From Talpa occidentalis (taxonomy: Eukaryota; Chordata; Mammalia; Eulipotyphla; Talpidae): a stretch of DNA of 64,000 nt. The position numbers were made by a program, and so were the translations under genes. Positions 47,517 through 60,771 of this stretch are shown in pieces. Within the stretch, counting starts at the first letter, position 1. Each line of letters begins with the position of its first letter. Under the pieces are notes generated by a model. It made no database searches. It was not told the DNA's origin and saw only the letters and a program-made list of their open reading frames with translations. Location of the stretch: positions 68,503,715 through 68,567,714 of the forward strand of contig NW_023605083.1 of the NCBI RefSeq assembly GCF_014898055.3, given 5' to 3'.

Positions 47517-49372
47517 CATCAATCAGTTCAGTAAAGTGGCAGGATACAAAATCAACACGCGAAAGTCAGTAGCCTTCCTATACACAAACAATAAATCTGA
47601 AGAAGAAGAAATTAAAAAAAACCATCCCTTTCGTTATTGAAACAAAAAAAATCAAATATTTGGGAATAAATCTAACAAAAGAGGTAAAGGACCTATACAA
47701 AGAAAACTATAAAACACTGTTAAAAGAAATAGAAGAAGACACAAAGAAATGGAGAGATATCCCCTGCTCATGGATTGGAAGAATAAACATTATTAAAATG
47801 GCCATCCTTCCAAAAGCAATATACCAATTCAATGCAATTCCAATCAAAATTTCAATGTCATTCTTCAAAGAAATAGAACAATTATTGATGAAATTCATAT
47901 GGAATCACAAAAAACCCCGAATAGCCAAAGCTCTCCTGAAAAAAAAAGAAGGGAATGGAGGCATCACACTCCCAGACTTCAAACTATACTACAAAGCCAT
48001 AATCATCAAAACTGCATGGTATTGGAACAAGAACAGACATACAGACCAATGGAATCAAATAGAAAATCCAGAAATAAACCCACAGATTTATGGTCAACTA
48101 ATCTTTGACAAAGGAGCAAAGACTATGCATTGGAGCAAAGACAGTTTGTTCAATAAATGGTGCTGGGAAAACTGGGTCGCTACATGCAAAAGAATGAAGC
48201 TTGACCACTACCTCACACCATACACAAAAATCAACTCAAAATAGATTAAAGAATTAGACATAAGACCTGAAACCATAAAATATATAGAAGGAAATATAGG
48301 CGAAACACTACGTGATTTGCACATCAAAGACATCTTTACAGACACATCACCCAAAGCAGTGATAGTGAAGGCGAAGATAAACAGCTGGGACTACATCAAA
48401 TTAAAGAGCTTCTGCACAGCAAAAGAGACAATAACAAAAACAAAGAGAAACCCCACCAACTGGGAGAACATTTTTGCACCCAACACTAATGATAAAGGAC
48501 TGATCACAAAAATCTGCAAAGAGCTGATGAGACTCAACAACAACAAAGAAAATAATCCAGTCAAAAAATGGGCAGAAGAGCTAAAAAGAAACTTCTCTGA
48601 AGAGGAAATGCAAATGGCCAACAGGCATATGAAAAAATGTTCAACATCACTTGTCATCAGGGAAATGCAAATCAAAACTACCATGAGATACCATCTTACA
48701 CCAGTGAGAATGGCACATATTAAAAAAACTAGCAACAACAAATGTTGGCGAGGGTGTGGAGAAAAAGGAACTCTTCTGCACTGTTGGTGGGAGTGCAAAC
48801 TGGTCCAACCACTGTGGAAAGCTGTGTGGAGATTTCTGGACCTACTAAACATAGAGCTTCCATATGATCCAGCAATTCCACTCCTAGGTATTTACCCAAA
48901 GGACACAGAAACATCAATTCCAAAGAACACCTGCACCCCTATGTTTATAGCAACACTGTTTACAATAGCTAAGCTTTGGAAACAGCCCAAATGCCCAAAA
49001 ATAGATGACTGGATCAAGAAGATGTGGTACATATATACCATGGAATATTACTCAGCATTCAAAAAAGATAAACACATGCAATTTGCAGCAACATGGATGG
49101 CGCTGGAAGGGATCATGCTCAGCGAAATAAGCCAAAAAGAAAAAGAAAAATACTGGATGGTCTCACTCATAGCAGGAATCTAGAAAACTTAAATAAGGGA
49201 CCAGGAAAATGAATAACTATAAGAAAGTGAAAATCAAAATCAACAAAAAACTATGAACCAGAGACACTTTTAGGGGGGCAGGGGCGGGAGGGGAGGGATT
49301 GGGGTCAGAATGGGGGCGCTGCAATTGTATGGGGAATATAACAATAAAATTTATTATCTAATAAAAAAAAAA
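47517..49372 (+). mobile_element. L1 copy C: 5'-truncated LINE-1, 1.86 kb
   Basis: A simple 5' truncation. The element starts late in the RT domain ('atcaatcagttcagtaaag'), runs through the ORF2 C-terminus and the 3'UTR G-rich tract (about 49273-49305) and ends in 'aataaaatttattatct' plus A-tail. The exact 16-bp duplication marks a recent insertion. There is no inversion and no 3' transduction, which makes it a clean reference for the 3' end of this L1 family. Confidence 0.96.
47519..49183 (+). pseudogene. L1 ORF2 C-terminal half with a single nonsense codon (copy C)
   Basis: From 47660 to 49183 the ORF2 frame is uninterrupted except for TAG at 48242-48244, where copies A and B have TGG (Trp). 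No indel is visible in this frame, unlike copies A and B. The C-terminal Cys/His knuckle (C-x3-C-x7-H-x4-C) is intact. The endonuclease and most of the RT domain are absent, so the copy is inactive regardless of the stop. Confidence 0.93.
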
Positions 49373-49388
49373 AGAAATAGATGAGTTC

Positions 49389-51160
49389 ATACTGAAAAGA
49401 TGGACATGATATGGATGTGTTTGTGTTTGAGTATAATGCACGTATAAAGTAAACATGTTTGCATGATTATGAGAAGAGAGAAACATGAAAAAGAGCTGAT
49501 GAACAAAAATTGGTTTACTCCCTACCTATTGAAGTAGATATATACCATGTTTTTGATTTAAGCATACTTACCTTGACATGCTTAACAGTGTCAAAAATAA
49601 GAAGACAAAAGATGGTGCCCAGACTTTCCACATCCTCCAATATTCTGTATTCTATTTGTCTGGAAGTTTCACTCCCTGAAACTGATAGCCCTAAAAGATA
49701 GCACTCATCATTTAAATAAACAGATCAGTCCATCAGTTTTATTATGAAATAATCAACAAGAAAATATTGGTAAGGATGATGTGAATAAGCTAGTGTATAA
49801 CAAAACAACATTGATAGTTTATGCTGCCTTTATAAAAACAATAAGATCACTGATCAATTGCTTTGGTTACATAAGTGACCTTTGAAAGGTCATCATCTCC
49901 GCTAATTAAAGACCAGGGAATTTCACTGAAATCCATTGCTGACTTGGCTTGCTTACAGAGTGCCCTTTCCAGACTGTTAAATGAACAAGACTTCAGTTAG
50001 CAGTCATCACCCGTTTGGAATGAATTACTTACTTCTCTTCTACACTGCACCCTTAGGAAGTCTTAATGGAAAATATGTTTTATTTTTTCTAGATTTAGCA
50101 ATCACACAAGATAACGATGCAACAAACTTCCCATTGTCTTACCTTGGAGACACTTGCCTGCTCAATATGTTCAACAGTTATGTTTGGGAGGTCCCAGCCT
50201 CATCAAAAATTCCAACTGCAAACAAACTGACAAAACCATTATGTAATTTGTTGTTTTACCCTGAAAGCAAACTTTTTTACGTGTCTTAAATAGCCTCTGA
50301 AACCTCCCATTTTACTAATCAGCCTGACTACAAATAATGCATTATGTACCATTTGAAATAATCCTGTAACAGTATTTTCTGTTTCCTACAAATATGCATG
50401 CTATTTTCATTCCCCTTTTAAAATATTCCTGATACATCAGTATCATCATCACTATTTCAAAGATGATGAAATGGAGATTGAGAGAGGATTAAGGGACTCA
50501 AAATGGCATACAATTCACAATGGAATACAAAGAGATGTAACCTAGGTCTCCTTTATATACATTTATTCATTCACTAAGTGTTTGCTAAAGTGTACACCAG
50601 GCCTAACAGAACAAAACAGACAAAAATTCCTTTCACAAGATTTGATTATCAGATTTCACTATATGAGTTATCATTGCTAACCCTGATAAGAACAGTTTTA
50701 GTGGTCACGAGTCACTGGGATATTTCAGAAGATATTGGGAGGAAGGAATTGGTGACAGGATATAGCAATGAGGAAATGTAATTTCACTGCAACCTTTTTA
50801 GGCTCTTGGCTGATACTGCCCTTGCAAGGAAAGACAGATAAACAAGAGACAAATAGTTGAATAACATGTGGATACCTCCAGAATACATGGGAAATCTGGA
50901 AAAACTGAGCACTTCCCATTGGCCCAAGCCAACACCATAAATATCATCTCCAGCTAAAGACAAATGACGTTGGAGGGGGAAAGGCAAAAGCCAGCTATAA
51001 GGTGTTACCAGGAAAAGTACAGTAAACAAGAATAAGGTTGTTATGCAGACTTAAGTTCCAGTCTTCTCCATTGATAATAGATTTTTGAGTCTTAAGACAT
51101 CTTTCTTTTTCTGGTACACACCAGACAAATGGAGACATGCATACAATGGAGATCGCCCCT
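49389..51160. other. Gene-free AT-rich DNA
   Basis: No young repeat or domain-bearing frame was seen. The frame at 49981-50289 (102 codons) is not recognisable and lacks supporting splice or promoter context. Confidence 0.45.
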
Positions 51161-51430
51161 CCCTTTTTTAAGTTTTATTTATTTATTTATTTATTTATTG
51201 CATAGAATTGGAATGGAGTAGGGCAGAGGTGTGGGTGCTAAGAGGACTGACCAGAGACAGTGGGGAGCAGAACAGGTGGATCTACTGAAATACACTGCTA
51301 AGGGAGAAGTGGATGAGACAGGAGAGGTCTGCTATGCCACATGTGGGTTAACTTCCTGGCTGGGGGATCAAACTTAAGCCTTCGGAGGGATAGTGTTGAG
51401 ACTTAACCCCTAGGCTACTAGGGAGGCCCC
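51161..51430 (-). mobile_element. Old T+ SINE copy
   Basis: Minus orientation, with tail (TTTA)n at 51174-51200, a diverged body ('gcagaggtgtgggtgctaagagg') and reversed head 'ctactagggaggcccc'. It is similar in wear to the copy at 41005, with the shared 'cttaacccctagg' variant near the head. Confidence 0.87.
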
Positions 51431-53288
51431 AGAGGGTCTCCTAATAATTGTAAAAGTCTTTTACAAAAGGGTAGCTTCTGCTTAGCTTTTAGAGATTCTC
51501 CTGTGTCTGCTGTTTCTTAAAAGTAATCCTTATACCAAAAAGGCATATTTTAGGGTGGAAAATTCTGTTCTCCTTCGGTGTTATATGACTTGTAGGAAAT
51601 TTTGAACGGCAATAGAAAAATTAAGCAGAAAGTGGAAGGGCATAAGAACTCAAGAAATTTTGTATCAGGGAAAAGGCTCTAAAACTCATTGGCTCAGAAT
51701 TTGTCTTTTGCATGCTAAATTCTGGGTCCAGCCACCCACTGCCACAAATGCAATCAAAAGGGCCTCTGATGCAGCGAAGGAGAAAAACAAAGAAACAAAA
51801 ATAATTCTAAACAATGGGTTTGAGGGAGAAGGAGAACTAGCATGGGAGAGGGACAAGGAGGTGGGCAATAGTGTGAGGTGGAGTTGCAGCTACAGAGGCC
51901 AGGAGCTTTTACTCAGCAGGTAGGGCACAGCCCTGCTGCTGCTGAGACTGGGGCTCCCCTACCTGGAAAAGGGTGGCGAGGGTAAAGGCCCTTTTGGTCT
52001 CTTTCTTCCATAGCAGCTCCAATTAAAAAGAGAGAGCAAGCCCATATTCCTCACTCATTTTTATAAGCTACCAAAAATGTCACTCAGCTGCTTCCCCTTC
52101 CCAGCAGCCTTCTTGCTCAGGACAACAGGGGTGAAGTTCAAATCACAGCACAGCACAGGTGTCTTCCTTTCTGGCTTGGATGGTGCCTGGATTTCAGGGG
52201 ATGGAATTGGCCCTTCATCTGCATTCAGTTACTGTAATATCCTTTTCTTTGTTCTAACTGAGCATGTGTGTGCAATGAAATGATCTACTGGAGAAGATGG
52301 GAAACAATGTTAGATGAAGGGAAGGAATTATTGCTATTATAATTTCTAGAAAAGGTGAGAAAAATGAGAAGTAATGGTCAATTGGTGAGGTAGACTTTAG
52401 ACAGAAGCACAGATGATGAAAGAAATATTATATTAGGGAATAATTTTAAGGTTTATATATTAATTTAGATGAAGGATCAGGGAATATGAACACATGGTTT
52501 ACACTGAGAAGAGAGCTTGTGAAAATGCATTCAATTGTTATTGTAGGGGAGCAAAAACCTGCTACCCCAAAATGTCTTTTTTTGCAAAGTTTGATTTCAT
52601 GGGAAGAACTCTGAAGAATGGGTAGAAATTACTTTTGATATTTATATGTACACTTCTCTCTATTAAGGGTCTTTCCCAGAAAGACCTAATCTATTATCTC
52701 TTTTATTACTCCTTCAGATAAAAAAACTATTCCTTACATTTACATTTAAAAGTATGTCTCTTTTGGTCCTAAAGGAAATAGGGCAGACAATTTGCATTAT
52801 AGAGATAGACATTTGTTTCCTGAAAACAGATTGTTTTTTCGTTTTTAAATTTATGGAAGAGATTTGGATCCTTGGACTTTGAATTGTTCCTGGAACCACA
52901 CTTCTGGTTTAGTAAACATTCCATTTGTTAGACAAAGATAGTCTAATTCCTCAATAAACTTGAGTTGTCACCTATATGATATTATTAAGTGAATATAAGA
53001 TATAAAGAAAGATTCTTAGATGCTAAAACAAATGCCCCATTCCACTATTCATTGAACTGCAATTAAAAATTCTGTGGCCAAAGCTGAGAGCTATTTTACA
53101 GACAACCAACCAAAGAACAGTATTTGGGTAGTTTTCCTGAGGTTGGCAATAGAACTTACATGATATAAAGTCCTATCTCTGTTCATCATAGTGAGACCAA
53201 GCCCTGTTCCCAGAAAAGCAAGAGGGAAAATGCATTAAACAAACAAACAAACAAGCAAACAACAACAAAAAACCCTGAAAAATTGGTC
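51431..53288. other. Gene-free DNA upstream of the solo LTR
   Basis: It contains one arm of a 20-bp inverted repeat (51703-51722) and an (AAAC)n tract at 53235-53276. The frame at 51660-51923 is unrecognised. No gene was seen. Confidence 0.45.
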
Positions 53289-53292
53289 ATTA

Positions 53293-53877
53293 TGTTATAG
53301 GACAGGGAGAGGGGCAGCCCAAGCCCCGCAAACCTGCCTATTCTACATGGGTTCTGCCATCCGCCGCATCAACACAAAACATAGGAGACTTTAATGGGAA
53401 GGAACTTTAATAAAACTAGGAAACAATACAGGTAAGGCAAAGAATCTAGTTTCTAAATCAAGCACCCAAATTTACCCATCCCCTCGTGGGTAAAAGTCCA
53501 TCCAAATGGGATTGGCCCAGAGCAAGGCCCCAAGGCCTGCCACAAGTCTAAAGCATCTTCCAGTGGGGACCCACAGAAAAGGGTCACAAGCAACCAGACA
53601 AGCCCGGAAGGAAAAGAGCAAAATCAACATCAAGATAAAAGCTGCCATTGTCACCTCCCCACGGGTCTCACCCACATCTGTGTCACCCAGTCCACGACCA
53701 AAAGACAAGCGCAGTTTCTTCACGTGTCTCTAGGCTCCATGTGCCTCCTCCAGGTCTCCTGGCTCCATTCTGCTTCCTTCCTCAGTCTCTTCTGCAGCTT
53801 CTCCTCTTCCTGCTCAGCTCCACCCTCCCTTGGGTGGGGCAGGGAAACTCCCCCTTCCCTGGGACCACCCTGTTACA
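53293..53877 (-). mobile_element. Solo LTR of an endogenous retrovirus, 585 bp
   Basis: The segment begins TGTTATAGG and ends CCTGTTACA, giving TG...CA ends with an imperfect terminal inverted repeat. It is flanked by ATTA on both sides (53289-53292 and 53878-53881), a 4-bp duplication as made by class I (gammaretrovirus-like) integrases. Minus orientation is inferred because the ATTAAA/AATAAA-type polyadenylation signals (about 53385-53415) then fall about 470 nt into the LTR. It is GC-richer than its flanks. No internal retroviral genes adjoin it, so the provirus was probably lost by LTR-LTR recombination. The 83-codon frame inside (53472-53723) is not treated as a gene. Confidence 0.75.
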
Positions 53878-53881
53878 ATTA

Positions 53882-56800
53882 TGGCATATAAGGAGGACAA
53901 AAAAAAGATATATATTGTGATTTATTCTTTTACACTCTCCTCCTCACTCATCCTACTCTGTTCTTTCCAAACTTTTTTCTTTAAATCTGAGGTTTTGAAT
54001 TTAGCATGCAAAAGACAAGTTTTGGAAGCCCAAAAGCATTCCACAGTGGCCACTGTAATATTAAAGGTATCTGATATTATCAGTCCAATTTATTGATCAG
54101 AAGCTGTAAAACCAAGGCACAATGTTTGCTTAAAAATGATTTTAAATCTTAATTTCTGTATTTTTTTCTTATTAAAAATCCCTTCCGGCTAATCAAGATA
54201 CTTTATCTATTCCATTTTCATATTGTTTTTCCTACTAATTCACTTTTTTCCAGTAATAAATTTTGATTGAGAGCTCTGAATTTTTCATAGGTCCAATAAA
54301 CCATTTAGAAGTTTTCTAATTCAATAGTGATTCAGACAAGTAATAAGCATTTTTCACAGCTCACCCAAAGATCCATTAAGTTCACCCCCATCATAAAACA
54401 CAGCAGAATAAAGACTCACTACATATTAACAATTTTCAACTGAGCCTTGGAGCCATAATTATAACCTCTGTCCACCAAATTTGTGACTTTTGGCTTCTCA
54501 GATTTCCTCATGATGGTTTTTAGCCCAGTGCATATAAAGATTTTCCATTCTTACAATGGCAACATGGAAGACAGAGTCTGGAGGTGTCAGCACTTTTACT
54601 CAAACCTCAAGACTGAAAAAAATAAACAACAACAGCAAAAAACAAGTGGGAAGAAGCAAGAAGCTGAAACCCAAATTTCCTACTTATGAAACACAACAGA
54701 AGAATTATTTAAGTTGGAAAAGAACCAGTCACTCAAATCTTAAATTGGAAAACATCAAACAACAGTATGAATGAAACATGGCCATGTCTCTCTTTTCAAA
54801 AAAAAAAAAAAACAAACAGTGCTCCGGGAGAAACAAAAAATCAATGCATCAGTCAAAACATAAGGATCCAAATCTGTAAATGAAAAGAATCATCCAAGGC
54901 CCAAGAAGCTAACTTCCCCAACACTTCCTGTTAACATTCTTAAATTTAGAGAAAGACCAAAAAAAATTTCTCAGCACTTGGTTTCCATAAAATTTCTATG
55001 GAGAAGGCAAGAGATCAGAATTTTGACCTGGTAAAAATCTTTACCTAGCTTGTTGGCTTACCCAGAAGTCCTAGATCTGCAATAATCTTCAAAAAACAAG
55101 TAGCTTCAGATTTCTCATGAATCTTTTAGCTGGCTCAGATTCTGGGGCACAAAGGATCTCATGCATGAGGGAGCCAGCGCAGTAAAGGAGGACTTAGCCT
55201 GGCTCTTGGAAGGGAGTTAAGAGCTGATATTTAAAGGATAAGTCGGTCCGTGATGTAGGGAGGTGGAGAGCATCATCATACCTTATTCTGGGTTGGGCTA
55301 TGCCTGGGCATGGGCACTGGGTTACATTCCAACTGCTCATGCTCATGTAGGTTCTCAAACTTCTCCCTCCAGGAATTTGTGAGATAATCATTAGCCAGGA
55401 TCTATACCTTTTGTCTCCCATGGTCAGTGTGGTGATTCAAATGCTTTGTACAGGACTCTTCTGTCCATTAATCAGTCTACCGGTTTAAACAGGACTTGGG
55501 CAACTCATCCTACAGGCTGGCAATTTCTTTTACTGAGGTTGTCTCGGTACCATAATGGTATGTGTAAACCAGCACAGTCAAAATCATCCCCATTTTGTAG
55601 AGGATATGAAGGTTCATATCCTCTGTCCCTCACTTTGGTAAGTTAGTCACCAAAATTCTCCAAGTTCATTCTGGCTTCCAGAGGAGCCCAAGGTGGCTGA
55701 TTTATATTTTAGAGGTCTTGGTTGCAGAGAAAGAACAGATATATTAAAATAAGAAGAAAGCAAATTATCATTCAGAACCTTAAATGTTATTCCTGTGTTT
55801 CTGTGACTATTTAAGTCTAATGACTTTTGAAGATATTAGAGTTCAAGGGCCTCTGCTTGAAGAACTGTCAGTAGCAAGAGCTAAAGATAGAAATTTTTAG
55901 GGCACTCAGATCCCACACAGAGTATCAAAGAGAAAGAAAGAATTGTACCAAGGGAAGCAACTCTAAGTAATACAATATTTTTCTGAACCACAAAATAATT
56001 GCAGACAAGCAGAGGAAGATATTGAATTTTTCTTTAAAAGACAAGGTAGAGAAAATGGGCTGGGATAATAGGCATTTCTTTATACCTTAAATCTCACGTT
56101 TAAGTATGCACAACACATTTTAATTATCACCACTATTATACCATTCATTGCTATGCTGCATTGTAATAAGAGGTAATAGGATGCATTGTCCCTTTCTTAC
56201 CTTAGATGTGTCAAGTACCATAAATAAGACAATTGACATAATTGCTATATATCCTGGGGTATGTATGTGTGTGGGTTGTAGTGGGGAAAATGATCAGCCA
56301 ATCCTCACGATATTCTAGGATGCATTTACATAATTGGGTCTAAAAATGGTATGTCACCATTGAATGTACTTACAGCTTGCCTCTGGCTCACCACCATTCT
56401 CGCCCCCTCCTCCAAGAGGATAAATGAAAATGTTATATTCTTATAAGGTCTTCCTTTTGTCCTGCAGACCTATTGGAGACACAAAGTTGGACTGATGTTG
56501 TTAGAAGTCGTCTCATTAGTACGTTAAAATAGCCTTAGTTAATTATCTTTGGGTGAAAAGGGATATAAGAGATTGTATGTTTTCTTGAGAAATACACAAT
56601 TTGGAATTCAGTAACCTAATGGAAAATATTTATATCCCAGAACACATCTTGACATATTGGAGGAAGAAGGCCAGAGTCAGCCATCTGACTCAAACACAGT
56701 GTTTTTTTTTTTTTTTTTTTTAATGTAGGAACAAGCATTGTGAACTTTTCTACTATCTTATAAAATCACCCCAAAGCAACAATAATGGGCAATACAAGTG

Positions 56801-57023
56801 GTAGAAATACTGCCTTTCTAGCCCTCCAAACAAGAGAAAGAAATTTTGGAAATTTTCATAATGGAGAAGAATAACTGAAATCGGTAAGAGCTGAGAGCTC
56901 TAGTAAATTCCCAGAGTCAATCCTTTTATCCCATAAAGATAATCCAAAAAGCACTGTAATCTGGAACTAGTGGATGAGACTTATTATGGGCATTCATAAC
57001 TCCTATTTTGCTGAAGGATTTTG
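53882..57023. other. Gene-free DNA with a short palindrome
   Basis: It holds the second arm of the 20-bp inverted repeat (53997-54016), a 24-bp palindrome (55600-55623) and a T-run (56703-56722). The minus frame at 55194-55421 is not recognised. No gene is supported. Confidence 0.45.
55600..55623. repeat. Near-perfect 24-bp palindrome
   Basis: gaggatatgaa, a GG centre, then ttcatatcctc: 11-bp arms match exactly around a 2-nt centre. Confidence 0.95.
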
Positions 57024-57037
57024 CCCTTTATCCTTTT

Positions 57038-57304
57038 TTTTTTAAAGATTTATTTACTTACGCATACAAGAGCTAGGGTATAGGCCAGAGGTGTAGGGGG
57101 GTGAGAGGAATCACGTGAGACAGAGTGGGGAACAGAACAGGCAGACTGAAATACACTGCTGAGGGGAGCAGCAGGCGAGTCAGGAGAGGTCTGCTGTGCC
57201 ATGTAGGTTGCTCCCTGGCCATCCGGGCATCAAACTCATCGAACTCATCAAACTGCAAAACGCTTCATAGGTTGTTTCTTAATCCATGTGCCACTAGGAA
57301 GGCT
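57038..57304 (-). mobile_element. T+ SINE, moderately old
   Basis: Minus orientation, with tail 'aaagatttatttacttacgcatac', body and reversed head 'ctaggaaggct'. Exact duplication ccctttatcctttt at 57024-57037 and 57305-57318. Confidence 0.93.
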
Positions 57305-57318
57305 CCCTTTATCCTTTT

Positions 57319-57601
57319 CTTAATATTGGTACCAGAACTGTCTTTCCATGAAAACTGTGTTAATAACCCATTAGCTTTATCCTAAATTGGGTTCTCTCTT
57401 AAACGGGTCAGTGTTTCTCAAAATGCCCCTACTGAGCATATTTAGAACACACATTCTTGTGCTTAGCTTAATTCATTTTTCATAAAGTGATGCTTTTCAT
57501 AGAATAATTCTTTACAGAGTGTAGGTGAACCCTGCCATTCCCTTGCTTTATAACTTTTAACATCAACCCATTGCTATTAGTATAAAATCCAAACTTGGTA
57601 G
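57319..57601. other. Unassigned DNA
   Basis: No feature was recognised. Confidence 0.5.
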
Positions 57602-57610
57602 CATATTTTA

Positions 57611-57823
57611 TTTATTTTTTTAAATAATAAATTTTATTTTTATATTCCCCATACAATTGCAACCCCCCCCATTTTGACCCCAATCCCTCCCCTCCCACCC
57701 CCCACCACCCAAAAAGTGTCTCTGGTTCATAGTTTTTTGTTGATTTTGATTTTCACTTTCTTATAGTTATTCATTTTCCTGGTCCCTTATTTAAGTTTTC
57801 TAGATTCCTGCTATGAGTGAGAC
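57611..57823 (-). mobile_element. L1 copy F: short 5'-truncated LINE-1 3'UTR
   Basis: Antisense L1 end with tail, 'ttttatttttatattcccc', a C-rich tract (57663-57712) and the ORF2 stop region ('ctagattcctgctatgagtg'). It is flanked by catatttta at 57602-57610 and 57824-57832. About 213 bp long. It is nearly the same in sequence as the 3'UTRs of copies A-D, so it is a young element. Confidence 0.9.
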
Positions 57824-57832
57824 CATATTTTA

Positions 57833-60211
57833 AAAGGTTTCTTGATTTGGCTCTTGTGCAATGTACCAGTAGTTCATCTCCCTTTCCATCTCCTACTACC
57901 CCAGACTCCTTCCTCCTTCTTACATGCTCTGTGCACCATTTTAAACCTCCTTTACGTTTTCCAACTTACCATATTCTCTGCCATCAGCCCAAGACACAGG
58001 CTCTTACAACTCTCAGACACACTGAACTAGTAAATGGCAACATGTTTTGGCTCGCTGCACATTCTTTTGTGGTAAGCTAAATATCACTTCCCCTGAAAAG
58101 TCTCCAATGAAAATTGCTCAACTCATATAAAGGGAGTTTAGATAACTCAATAGGTTATATAAAAGACTGTTGTAACTTCTATTTCTGCATCTTGAGTCTT
58201 CTTTCCCGTCTCAATATGTGATACCCTCATCTGTACTCAAGTCAGAAGCCCCAGCATCATTCTTACTATTTCCTTTTCTTTTATTATCCCTTCATGTTCA
58301 AAGTACATACATTTATCATGTTATCTTGACTTTATTAAAAATATTTCCTGAATTCATCCATTTTTCTTCATTTTCATCACGGTCACCCTTTTCCAAGCAG
58401 CCATTTTTTCCCCCAGTGACCCCTGCTCTTGCCTTTCAGTTGAACTCCCTTTTCCATTTCTGGGCACCAATAATCCATTCTTGACAGACAGGCATATGCT
58501 GATTATTTAAAAATGAGAATCAGATTCTGTTATTCTCTCTTTTTAAATATTTTAGCATGGTTACAGATTAAAAATGCAAGACCAAATTCTTTATTATAAT
58601 TTTCAAGGTATTATATAAACTGCACTCACTCTACCTCATGACTCCCTGAACTAGTAGTGGATATGGCTGGCAACTTTTTATCACTTAGAAATAAATTTTA
58701 TGTCACTTTCTCATTGAAGCTTTTGTGTTTCCCACATCTGTCTACTTCTTGTCCTCTGTTCCTGCTCATTTTTCCCCCCTTTATAACTTGTACATTTTGT
58801 GATTTTATTTTTTTCCTTGTCTATCCACCAACATTTAAGTTCCATAAAGGCAGGGATATCTGACTTATTGGCCACTGTGTTCTGATTGCCTAGTCCAGTA
58901 CGTCACACAGAGGAAATACTAATTATTCATTGAATGAATGATTAGCACATATATTGCATAGTAAAAATTGTTTTCTACCCAGAAAAATTAAATTGCTTTC
59001 TACACAGATATATACATGGGGGCAGCATCAGAATAGATGGCTACCTAGAGGATTGTGAATTTTTACCATTTATTGACTAATGCAATTGCTTATAATAAAA
59101 ATTGTACTCATAAGTTTTAATCCCCAAATTTAGATTATAGAATAGTCCTATGATAAATATTTTTGGATGAATAAACATAGATATTTTTAAATCTCTGTGA
59201 GGATTTAAATACCAGAAAGAGGACAGTATTGAGAAATGTGTTACGAGATTACACATTCTGTATTTCCATCTTGGAAGTGATCAGTGCAGACAATAATCAT
59301 GCATTTGAATTAATGTAGTTTCCCAAACTTATTTTATCCAGTAACTCTTTTCATATAATTTTTCAGCAATGAGAATGATGCTTTAGAAAAGCTATTGAAG
59401 AAAAAATAAGGGACTTGGGGTAAGAAGATGGTGACTCAATATTAGCTCTGTCAGTTGCTGTTTGTAAGACTTGAAACACATTACTTACCTTACTTTTCTT
59501 GTTTTTGAACTGGGCAACATGATACCTTCCTTCAGGCTGGTCCTGATAATGCAATAGTTTGGGTCCTTTCAGGGTGTGGAATGTGGAACATGGCAGACAC
59601 TCAGAAGGGTGTTTCCTTTTTAATAGCTCCTGTAAAAACTTTTCTCATCCACATTGTTTGGGACTATTTTGTTACCATTTCTGGTGTTTTCTTTTACTAT
59701 AATGAAGCAAGAAATTTGGTTGTAACTCTGATTGCCCTGTAGCAGGCAGTTCTCCCCACTCCATGGAGTCAGGGATCATTTCACAGTTGATTTTTACTCA
59801 TCACAGATCTGCAGCAGTCTGGACTCAGTTCTCCAGTCTTCTTCTGAACACAGGCAGCCAGATATTCATTATGGATCTTTGGGGCTGAGTCATTTTTGGA
59901 GACAACATAGAAGGAAATGGCTATTTACTATATAATAGACATACTTCTCCTCCTGCTGATGGGAAACAATGGATCCGACCCAGTATTTCTTTGCTCTTTA
60001 TGGATGTTTGTGATATTCTTTCTTCAATGTTCTAGAAAGGAGAGGGCCTTGATGATGGTTTCCAATGTGTTGAGTAATTATGTTCATATGGCACTATACA
60101 CTATTCCTGTGACATAGTTATTGCCATTTCTTTCAAAAGCTGTTTATGAACCACAGATTACATATAAGTTCCTGGGGATATAAGAGAGATTTGGTGAGGA
60201 GTTCTCTTCTC

Positions 60212-60242
<31 letters not shown>

Positions 60243-60459
60243 TGAAAGTATGTGACCACATCAACATGATTCAGACAATTCTCTGTTCATTTCTGTAGGG
60301 CAGTTTAGATATCTGCAATGGTGTCCATTTTAGAGCCCAGAAAACTGAGCAACTGAGCAGAAAAAGAACTTATTCAAAGTGATTCCTAACTTGTCTTTTC
60401 TCTATATGATTTCAATTGTCAAACCTCACACAGATTAACAGTAGAAAATTACTCTATAG
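57833..60459. other. Gene-free DNA, pyrimidine-rich in part
   Basis: Pyrimidine-rich runs give several short plus frames (57817-58080, 58218-58484, 58657-58863) without domains. A MIR-like trace lies at about 59400-59580. An A-run lies at about 60213-60237. Confidence 0.45.
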
Positions 60460-60473
60460 AAATAAAACATCTA

Positions 60474-60700
60474 CAGCTTCCCAAGTGGCGCAGCGGTTGA
60501 GCGCTGGGTTGCGAAGCTGCCCGCAGCCACTGTTCCATTCCTGGCCACCGGGCGAGGGTCCCACATGGCGCGCAGACCTCTCCGGCAGCCCGCTGCTCCC
60601 CTCAGCAGTGTACTTTTTCACTCTGCCTGTTCTGCTCCCCACTCTGGCTCTGGTGAATTCTCTCACCCTCCCGCGCCACTGACTGTACCCAGTGCTTGTA

Positions 60701-60771
<71 letters not shown>

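Noticed and set aside
53472..53723. 83-codon minus frame with a hydrophobic stretch as a small membrane protein
   Set aside because: It lies inside the solo LTR, crosses no recognisable domain and has no independent support.
55194..55421. 75-codon minus frame
   Set aside because: No recognised domain, no splice or promoter context, and it sits in plain non-coding DNA.
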